From: Gemmatimonadaceae bacterium
GTDB lineage: Bacteria > Latescibacterota > UBA2968 > UBA8231
Reading direction: 5' to 3'
DNA length: 28,448 bases
Assembly: GCA_002726335.1 (NCBI GenBank)
Contig: PBSR01000139.1
Location: 1 to 28,448, forward strand
The translations under genes and the position numbers were made by a program. Shown piece after piece: positions 6,784 through 14,600 of this stretch. The notes under the pieces are model-generated. The model did not search any database. It was not told where the DNA came from and saw nothing but the letters and a program-made list of their open reading frames with translations. Position 1 is the first letter of the stretch; the number at the start of each line of letters is the position of its first letter.

Positions 6784-9393
6784 ATGCGCAGGTTCGCTCT
6801 AGGCACTGCCGCGCTCGTCGTCGGCTTGGTCCTGTTCGCCGTCGACGCCGATGCGGCGACACCCGGACGCGAGCGGGGTGCCACGTCTCAGGTCCGCATC
6901 GAGGGTTTCGATCCCCTGGTCCCGACTCTGAGGAAGTGGACTGTTCCTCAGGATCTGTACTACATCTACGACTGGGGTGGCTACAAGTACACCAACTATG
7001 CCATGAACCCCTACCAGCGGTACGTCAGCACCGATCTCGAGGGTCGCGGCCAGTACGACATCTTCGGCAACTGGATGACTCGTGGTTGGCGTATCTATGA
7101 ATGGCGGCAGGAGCAGCCCCTCGCTTTCGGCAGCACCGTGTTCAAGGATGGCCGGTTTTCGAACTGGTTTGACAATCTCGTCGTCGCTTCCGACGCCAAG
7201 GGCCAGTACTTCACGAGCTTGACCATTGGCGACAACATTCGTACGACACTGACGCCTCTGACGTTCTCGCGCTCGAGCTTCAACGGCGTCCAGTGGGACT
7301 TTCGCTCCGACAAGTACCAGGGCACGGTTCTGATGTCCCGCGCCAGTGAACCGGTCCGCGTGGTGCAGGGGTCAGATCGCGACCAGCGCAGCGACTACAC
7401 CAATTTTCTCGGCTTGCGGGGCGCCGCCCAGGTGGGTGACTTCATCAATCTCGGGGCCACTCTCGTCAACACGCATTTCGGTTCGGCGCGCAGCAATTTC
7501 TCCGAAACATCCCTCGCTGGCCTGCTGACCAGCAGCCAGTCTTCCGGCAACGTCACCGAGATCATCATCCGCATCACGGACGATTCGCCGGGTGACGGCT
7601 CCGGTGCCCTGTTCTTCTCCGGCGAGATGGTCGTTGACGGCGAACCGACGAATGTCCGCCCCATCATCGAGGGTGGCCGCCAGCGGGAGGGCTTCCTTGA
7701 GGCTCTCGAAGAGGCCCCGGTCCTTCTGCGCTACAGTGTCCCCGATGCCCTGGTCGTTCGCGATGTCAAGTTCAATCTGGTGCTGTCCAACGACTACCGC
7801 GTCGAGGTGACCTCCAATCTGCAGACCAACATCTCCGGTCAGCCGATCTTCCTGCCCGTCACCCGGGCCAAAGGAAACGTCCAGGACAATACCAATCAGC
7901 GAGTCGTCACTTTCGACTACGGCCTGCCGTCTGCCAATCAGATCGCCAGCATCACGATGGAAGTCGAGGATGTCCTCGGCTTCGAAGTGCGTGGCGAGTT
8001 TGCCCGCAATACCCAGTTCCAGCGATATCCCAACATCAACGTCGTCAAGCTGAGCAATCTGTCGAAAGGTGACCGCACGGCGGACGCCTGGTTCTTCAAC
8101 GCCACCAAGCGTGAAGGTCGCCTGTTCGCCTACGGTGAGACCTTCAGCATGGCTCACGACTACGCCACGCGGGGGTATATCCCGGATCAGAATGACTTCG
8201 TCGACTACGAGAACGAGCGACAGAATATCTTCGAGTACATAGACGACAACGATGATCAGGACCGGTCTGTCGACTGGGCCCGCTTCGGCGGCGGGGGCGG
8301 CGACAACTCAGTCTTCCCCGGTCTGGACGAGAACAACGACCTGATCTCCGACTTCAACGAGAACCAGAACCGCGCTCCGGACTTCGACGAACCGTTCCTG
8401 CGTCACTATGTCGACCCGCCAGACTTTCTCTTCGGTGTCGACATGAACAATAACACCGTGGTCGACCGCTTCGAGAACGACGAACAGGCTGACTACCCGT
8501 ATAAACTCGGCCACAGGGGTTACAACGCATACGGCGGCGCCGAAGCCTACCCGGGACTGAATATCAGCGTCGGTCGTTCCCGAGAGTGGCTGATATCGGC
8601 CGACCAGCGCAGCGACATGTGGTACGCCATTCTCTCCGCTCAACGCGACACGCCGACGGCGGGAACGGTGGAACTGTTCTGGATGATCAAGTCTGTTAAA
8701 GATGACATCTCCGACAACCTGCTGCAGTGGGTGCAACGGCCAGGGACGGTGGGAGGCCTGCAGCCCTTTGATGATCCGTTGATCACGCGCGACGCCATGG
8801 TCAATCAGACTTTCCTCGGCTACACGCTCGAGCGCGGCAACCTGACCTTCCGCAACAAAGTACGGTTCGATCACTTCCGTCAGCGCGACGATGCCCTGGG
8901 TCTGGACAACAGCGTGTTTCTGGGTGTCATCAACAAGGCCGACTCACCCTTCGAGGTGGGCGACGGAATCATCATCACCCCCCGCTGGAAGAGCATGTGG
9001 GAGAAGCGGACACGGCCGCGGAAGTCGCAACTGGAGAAGAACGAACTGTCCGAGATCATCTCCCTCAGCGCGGTATTCCCCACCCTCACGAAGAGCCGTA
9101 TCGAGGTGGGCGTGGAGGCGATCTTCTTCCGCAACGGCGAACCGATCCCCGATCCGCTGCCGCCTGAGTACACCGACGACTTTGTCGGCAAGGTCTTCAC
9201 GGCTCAGTACTCCAACAAGGTGCAATACCTGGGTTACAACATCATTGCCAACATCGGTTTCCAGATCAACAACATCAGCTTCAACAACCTTGAAGACCTT
9301 GATGTTAGCAATACGACAGCGTTCATCGAGTTGCTTGCAGGTGTCGAAGAAGAGCGCCTCGGTGGACGTCCGGCAACACGCCGCGGACTCTAG
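6784..9393 (+). CDS. Large probable outer-membrane beta-barrel protein with Ca2+-loop motifs (paralogue B1)
   Basis: The ATG at 6784 follows a near-perfect ribosome site, GAGGGAGGG (6771-6779), and opens a signal peptide (MRRFALGTAALVVGLVLFAVDADA). An in-frame ATG at 6721 would add 21 residues and bury it. The 869-residue product is a paralogue of B2 (24821): both have PYQRYV, an LTIGD-x-I segment followed by TPLTF/TPLTL, LMSR, NDYRVEV-x-SNLQT, NVQDN, DYGLP, and a central acidic region with two EF-hand/thrombospondin-3-like loops, DENNDLISDFNE (515-526) and DMNNNTVVDRFE (553-564). From about 580 onward short alternating polar/hydrophobic strands suggest a beta-barrel (for example KVQYLGYNIIANIGFQI). 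I do not recognise a named family. The chaperone-like lipoprotein immediately downstream supports an outer-membrane location. The C-terminus, EEERLGGRPATRRGL, runs past the point where B2 ends. Confidence 0.85.
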   Translation: MRRFALGTAALVVGLVLFAVDADAATPGRERGATSQVRIEGFDPLVPTLRKWTVPQDLYYIYDWGGYKYTNYAMNPYQRYVSTDLEGRGQYDIFGNWMTRGWRIYEWRQEQPLAFGSTVFKDGRFSNWFDNLVVASDAKGQYFTSLTIGDNIRTTLTPLTFSRSSFNGVQWDFRSDKYQGTVLMSRASEPVRVVQGSDRDQRSDYTNFLGLRGAAQVGDFINLGATLVNTHFGSARSNFSETSLAGLLTSSQSSGNVTEIIIRITDDSPGDGSGALFFSGEMVVDGEPTNVRPIIEGGRQREGFLEALEEAPVLLRYSVPDALVVRDVKFNLVLSNDYRVEVTSNLQTNISGQPIFLPVTRAKGNVQDNTNQRVVTFDYGLPSANQIASITMEVEDVLGFEVRGEFARNTQFQRYPNINVVKLSNLSKGDRTADAWFFNATKREGRLFAYGETFSMAHDYATRGYIPDQNDFVDYENERQNIFEYIDDNDDQDRSVDWARFGGGGGDNSVFPGLDENNDLISDFNENQNRAPDFDEPFLRHYVDPPDFLFGVDMNNNTVVDRFENDEQADYPYKLGHRGYNAYGGAEAYPGLNISVGRSREWLISADQRSDMWYAILSAQRDTPTAGTVELFWMIKSVKDDISDNLLQWVQRPGTVGGLQPFDDPLITRDAMVNQTFLGYTLERGNLTFRNKVRFDHFRQRDDALGLDNSVFLGVINKADSPFEVGDGIIITPRWKSMWEKRTRPRKSQLEKNELSEIISLSAVFPTLTKSRIEVGVEAIFFRNGEPIPDPLPPEYTDDFVGKVFTAQYSNKVQYLGYNIIANIGFQINNISFNNLEDLDVSNTTAFIELLAGVEEERLGGRPATRRGL

Positions 9394-9412
9394 GTTCACA
9401 GAAAGAGACATT

Positions 9413-10681
9413 TTGAGGCGGGTAGCCAGTACTCTTTGGGCCTTCTCCGGGCTCTGTTGCCTACTGCTCGTGGGCTGTGCCGACGGCAAGGAAGACGCAA
9501 AGATCGTCCCCGCCCTGGCCACTGTGGGAGATGTCGCGATAACAGGAGATGACCTCGACCGGGTTTCGCAGCGCTTCGGGACGGACGGCACGAGCGGCAC
9601 CGATGCGTGGCGTCACTCACTGCAGTTATTGATCGACAAGCAACTGCTGCTGCTGGAAGGCTACAGGCTGGGCCTGCACGAGTCGGCAACGGTCCGCGCT
9701 GCTGCGGCTGCCAGCCATCGACGCAACCTGACAGAAGCTCTGCTCGAGGAGCGCTATCACGAACGACTGACGCCCAGCGACGGGCAGGTACAGGCCTGGT
9801 TCGACAGCACAAAAGCCGGAAGAGAAATCCGCGTGAGTCGCGTCGTCATCGGCCATCGGGCCACGGCGCTGAAGGCTCTGCGACAGGCCAATGCCGATCC
9901 TGGCCGCCTGGAGGATCTGGAGATCCCAGCAGAGGCCGTCATCAGCCGTGGAGATCTGGGTTGGCTGAGCAGTCTGGCCACCCGGGATCCCCGTATGGGG
10001 TTGCTTTTCGAGCGTGAGATCGGGTCGGTGGAGTTGATCGAGTCCAAGGACCACTTCTTCCTCATGGAGGTCACCGACCGCCGTGAGTTTCCCTTCGCCG
10101 AGCGTAGCGAAGCCGCCCGTGCCGTCCTCGAGGGTCAGCGACGGGCTCAGGTCAACATGGAGTTCCTCGAATCCCTGCTGGAAAAATACCAGGTGCGAGT
10201 GGATACCGCGTCCATGCAGAAACTGGCGGGCCGCGCCGAGACCGGACGCCTTGACTCCCGAATGCGGCTCGTGCAGAGCAGTCTGGGGGACTGGTCGCTG
10301 GGTGAGTATCAGCGTGCAGCCGATCTGCTGAATGAGGATGTCACCGAGGGCGCCAATGTGAGTGCGAGCACGGGTGCTTTGGGTTTTCGCGTGACACGAG
10401 CCTTTGTCGTCGCTCAGCTGCTGCCCCTGGAGGCCACAGAAGCTGGTCTGGACGATTCTCTGGCGGCCCTTCGCGATGCGGTAGTAAAGCGTGGTACAAT
10501 CGAGGCTCTGTGGGCGATGAGTGGTTTTGGCCCCGAATCCGCGTCCCGCGAGCCGGAACGGTTTGACGAGTATCTGGAGCGGCTGCGTCAACGGTTTGCG
10601 GACCGTGTACACCTAGATGAGGATGCGTACGTAGCATACATCGCCGAGAAACGACGCGGCGACGCCCCAGTGGAGTACTGA
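9413..10681 (+). CDS. SurA-like periplasmic chaperone lipoprotein with degenerate parvulin domain
   Basis: Translation most likely starts at TTG 9413, preceded by AAAGAG (9402-9407); the open frame runs further upstream only because it overlaps B1. The 422-residue product has a lipoprotein signal with lipobox LVGC (C22). Residues about 30-120 match the SurA/PpiD N-terminal chaperone pattern (VATVGD-like strand, then LLIDKQLLLLEGYRLGL and a long helix). Residues about 139-226 look like a parvulin rotamase, with GDLGWLSSL (180-188) and a VTDRREFPF end. The usual SH-I-L start reads VSRVV, with Arg143 in place of His, and the second His of the GYH-I-I strand appears to be Phe. Catalysis is therefore doubtful and a chaperone role more likely. 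Residues 240-422 match nothing I know. It lies 19 bases after B1, suggesting help in folding or insertion of B-type barrels. Confidence 0.82.
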   Translation: MRRVASTLWAFSGLCCLLLVGCADGKEDAKIVPALATVGDVAITGDDLDRVSQRFGTDGTSGTDAWRHSLQLLIDKQLLLLEGYRLGLHESATVRAAAAASHRRNLTEALLEERYHERLTPSDGQVQAWFDSTKAGREIRVSRVVIGHRATALKALRQANADPGRLEDLEIPAEAVISRGDLGWLSSLATRDPRMGLLFEREIGSVELIESKDHFFLMEVTDRREFPFAERSEAARAVLEGQRRAQVNMEFLESLLEKYQVRVDTASMQKLAGRAETGRLDSRMRLVQSSLGDWSLGEYQRAADLLNEDVTEGANVSASTGALGFRVTRAFVVAQLLPLEATEAGLDDSLAALRDAVVKRGTIEALWAMSGFGPESASREPERFDEYLERLRQRFADRVHLDEDAYVAYIAEKRRGDAPVEY

Positions 10682-10725
10682 AGCGGATCTCGCGGATGTT
10701 CGCGGGCTTAATGGGAGACAGACAG

Positions 10726-11511
10726 ATGCAGGTACGGTACGGTTCGGGGAGAGGCGTCCTGATGGTCGTGGCCATCGGTGTCATCATGGCGGCGGGTTGC
10801 GGGCACTTTCTCGTCCCGACGGCGTTCCGACCGGTCGGCACCGGGGATCAGATCCGGCACAGCGAAGGCACCAGCATGGAGGTCTCGGATGACGGGACCG
10901 TCGCCTGGATTCAGGGTCGTCTGGAGATCTCGGTGCGCGCCATAACCGACCAGGAACTCAATCGACAGTTTCCGGCCTTTTCCGAAGACGGCCATGGTCC
11001 CTCTGACGAGCTGCCGACGAACGTCTTCACCTATGGCGACTGGGAGGACCCTCGAAGCAACCAGCCGCCCACAAGGTTTTCCGTATTCAAGATATCGGTC
11101 AAGAATTACGAGTATCCCAAGGTCAAGTTCGATTCTCTGACGCCGACAATCGAGGCGAGCAACGGTCGGGTCTACTTCCCGTGGGGGCAGTTTGATTTCG
11201 AGGAGTTCTTCCGGCGATTCTCGCTGGCCTACAACGGTCTGGGATATATGCGTTTCCGTGAACGTCTCTCGCTGCTCAAACTGGGGCTCTACCCGGACAA
11301 CGACTTCTGCTTCTCCGGACAGGAGTTTGAAGGGTACATCGTCTTCGACAAGATGCACGACGACGTGGAGGATATCGTCTTTCGGATTCCCGCCGTCGGT
11401 ATTCGTTACGACTATCGCGACCAGCCGCTGGAAACGGTGTCTCTGGCCTATAAGTTCGAGCGCGACCTCATCAAGGTCAGCCGGCGAGATCAGATCGCCA
11501 ACGCCGAGTAA
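10726..11511 (+). CDS. Lipoprotein of unknown function
   Basis: The start at ATG 10726 is set by GGGAGA (10713-10718) seven bases upstream. The 261-residue product has a lipoprotein signal with Arg residues, a hydrophobic core (VLMVVAIGVIM) and a lipobox AAGC (C25). The mature part is predicted all-beta: alternating strands such as RFSVFKISVKNYEYPKVKF and a late EGYIVFDKMHDDVEDIVFRI, the latter resembling Ig-like domains in which a G-Y-hydrophobic-VFD strand precedes a final I-x-I-P strand (DUF4352-like). That is a resemblance in pattern only. It is 44 bases after the SurA-like gene and probably ends that transcription unit, since a 137-base gap follows. Envelope location is well supported; no function is assigned. 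Confidence 0.82.
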   Translation: MQVRYGSGRGVLMVVAIGVIMAAGCGHFLVPTAFRPVGTGDQIRHSEGTSMEVSDDGTVAWIQGRLEISVRAITDQELNRQFPAFSEDGHGPSDELPTNVFTYGDWEDPRSNQPPTRFSVFKISVKNYEYPKVKFDSLTPTIEASNGRVYFPWGQFDFEEFFRRFSLAYNGLGYMRFRERLSLLKLGLYPDNDFCFSGQEFEGYIVFDKMHDDVEDIVFRIPAVGIRYDYRDQPLETVSLAYKFERDLIKVSRRDQIANAE

Positions 11512-11567
11512 CAGGGCACCGTCCGGAAGCCACACCGTAGAAACCCACTCGCCTCGCGGGGCTGCGA

Positions 11568-11599
11568 GACCTGAGTCCGACGAGACTTGAGTCTGACGA
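11568..11599. repeat. Two tandem 16-bp imperfect repeats
   Basis: GACCTGAGTCCGACGA (11568-11583) is followed directly by GACTTGAGTCTGACGA (11584-11599), differing at two positions, both C/T. They lie in the 137-base gap before the M28-like/FtsX gene. They could be a tandem regulator site or a chance duplication. The rest of the gap has only a weak 5-bp hairpin (11553-11557 with 11564-11568) and no T-run, so no terminator is evident. Confidence 0.6.
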
Positions 11600-11648
11600 G
11601 GTCGCGCTCGAAGGCCTGTCGCTCCTTAACAGAGCACTAGCGACCAGC

Positions 11649-14600
11649 ATGCGCATGCCCAGGGCTGTTCTCCGCCTGTCCTCCATCGCTCTCGCCGCAG
11701 CCATGCTGCTCACGGTGACCGTCCTTCCGCCGGAACGGGTGTCGAGTTGGATTGAGACGTGGGTCGGTTGGGAGCCGGTGGCGGAGCCACCCTCGCCGCC
11801 ACCAGACCCCCAGGCTGTTGCCGTGGCCGAAGGCGTCTCACGGGAACGGCTGTATGAGCATGTCCGGTACCTCAGTACTGGCCCCTCCCGCGTCACCGGA
11901 TATGCCGGAGCCCAACGAGCGGCCGAGTACATCGAGAACCAGTATCGCCAACTCGGCCTCGAGGACATCACCGTCGAGGGGTTTACGGTGCCAGTACCGT
12001 ACGACCGCGGCGGCCGTATCGAGTTGGTTTCCGCAGAGGCCGCATCTGCCTCCATCGGGTTTCCGCTACACGCCCTCTGGCCCAATCACATACGCACACC
12101 AACGCTGCCCGAAGCAGGCGTCAGCGGGCGCCTGATAGATGGTGGTGGCGGCCGGCTGGAGGACCTCGACGGCAGTCCCCTCGAGGGCAGCGTCGTGCTG
12201 CTGGGGTTCGGCTCGGGAACGGGGTATCTGCGGGCCCGCATGCTGGGCGCGGCCGCTATCGTGTTCTATGACGACGGCCAGGTCACCCGCGCCGAAGCGG
12301 CACAGAAGTTTCTCCAGGTTCCCGTCGACATCCCGCGGTACTGGGTAGACGACCTCACCGCGAGGGCGCTGCAGACCGCCGCCGCACAGGGAGTTGCCCG
12401 AGTCCGGCTGTCGTCGCGCATGGACTGGATCGACGCCGAGGCACAGAGCATCTACGGCTGGCTGCGCGGCGATGGCGAGGCTATGCCCATGGGACAGCGG
12501 CAGAAGGAGCAGGTCTGGGGAGATCAGGTCATTCTGTTGCATGCTTACTACGACGCCATCTCCGTCGTGCCGGCCATCGCTCCCGGGGCTGAAAGCGCCA
12601 CCGGCATCGCCGCCCAACTCGAACTCGCCCGCCTGCTGCAACAGGAGGGCACTCGCTACACGATTCTCTTCGTTGCCACGCCCGGCCACTTCCAGGGGCT
12701 GGCCGGCGTCAACGACTTCCTCTATCGCCATGCCCGTGTCAGCGATCACTTCGACGAAAGGATGCCAGCGGCGCAGCGTCTGCCTTTCCGTCTGTTCCTC
12801 GGTCTCGATCTGTCCAGCCACAGCACCGCCGTCGGTCCTTTCACGATGGGTACGTTCTACAACTCCACCTGGCAGACCGACGACTACCAGAAGAACCTGA
12901 TGGCACACTACGCCGGTCGCTTCAAGCAGTACACCCGGCAGACCTTCGGTGAGGTGTCGAGGTATCAGGATGGCATTGCCCCACTGAAGAGGACCTGGAA
13001 GAACTACATGCCAGTACGCCTCGCTCTGGACAGCGAGGCGGCCATCTTCGTCGGTCACGAAGCTCTGACGATGGTCACACCCAATCAACTCAGGGCCCGC
13101 GTCGACACGCCGGTGGACCGGCTGGAGTATGTCGACTTCGACGGCTTGACGACGCAGGTCCGCACCCTGACCGGGTTGCTCTTCAAGGCGACGAGGGATC
13201 CCGGATTCTTCAACGACAGCAAGCTGATCCTGCGCGACCAGGGACACAGTCTCGAGGGCCATGTCTACTGGTTCGACCGGGATGTGAACTTCGCCGTGCC
13301 GAAGAAGCCCGTGCCGCAGGGCCTGGTCACCTACGTGCAGCCTGGACCCAACTCGGTGGGCGGTGTGCGCACGCTGATCACCACACGGACACGTCCACTG
13401 GACACGGTAGACGATCCGACGACGGAGAGTGTCGAGGATCCCGGCTGGTTTCGATTCGACATCGTCCGCAACCGTTTCACCAACCGCATCCAGGCCTTCC
13501 AACTGGACCGGGACGGGCGCATCGTGTCCGCCCCCGACATGGGAGAGGAGGGCAACGGGACCTATCCCATCGACGCCGGTTACGGTTGGTGGGAAAACAA
13601 GATGCTCGAGGTGGTTTTTCCGTGCGAAGCTCTCAGCTTTCTGGAGGTCGTCGATCCGCGCTACCTGAGCGCCCTCGACCGGATCCAGGTGCTGGGTGGA
13701 AACGATGCGCCGCCGCGTTCCTACAGCTGGTCCTACATCGACAACCAGAGTGTCAACGCCGAGCAGGTCGTGCAGGCCGGCGTCGTCTTCGGCGAGCCGG
13801 GCAAACCGGTGAAGATCCTCGCCGGACCCGGGATGTTCGGCCAGGGCGCGGCGCTGTCCTCCATTCGCTTCATGCTGACGAACGCAGATCCAGCTTTCTA
13901 CGAGACCCCCCTGGATCCGGGGCAAGTCGAGCTGGAGACGGTGCAGCAGGCTCAGGGGCGCGGGTTTCCCGTCGATCACGGGATGATTTTCCGTCCGTCG
14001 CTGCAGGCGGCCCGCGACATGTGGATCGTCGACGACGCTCGCATGAAGCAGCTTGCCCGCTACGGGATCGTGCTCGAAGGACTCGAGTTTTTACATCAGC
14101 AGGCACACGAGGCGTTGACCCTGGCTCAGGCGCGTCTGGAGAACCACGACTATACCGGGTACTTCACCCATGTGCGCGAGGCCCTCGGGCTCGAGGCCCG
14201 GATCTATCCCGACGTACGCTCCACCGCCAACGATACCGTGCGCGCCGTCATCTTCTACTTCGCCCTGTTGCTTCCCTTCGCCTTCTTCTGTGAGCGGTTC
14301 TTCTTCGCCGCCTCCGAGGTCCGCAACCAGATCTTCGGCTTCGTCGGCATCTTCATCGGGGTCTTCCTTCTGCTGCGCTGGGTTCATCCCGCTTTCAAGC
14401 TGTCCGGTTCTCCCTACATCATTTTCCTGGCTTTCGTCATCCTCGCTCTCGGCGGCCTTGTCGTCGTCATCGTCGTCAGTCGTTTCATGGAATTGGTCCA
14501 GCGTCGTCGTGGGGCGGCATCCGGTATCCACGAGACCGATGTGGGCCGCATGTCCGCCAGTTTCGCCGCGATTATTCTGGGTATCTCCAACCTGCGCAAG

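Noticed and set aside
8891..9412. Long 5' extension of the SurA-like frame overlapping B1
   Set aside because: The extension is Ser/Arg/Thr-rich out-of-frame translation of B1. The lipoprotein signal begins right after TTG 9413, which also has a ribosome-site-like AAAGAG upstream.
12066..13979. 637-codon open frame on the - strand opposite the M28-like/FtsX gene
   Set aside because: Same GC-rich antisense artefact; low-complexity composition rich in His, Asp and Val and no family resemblance.
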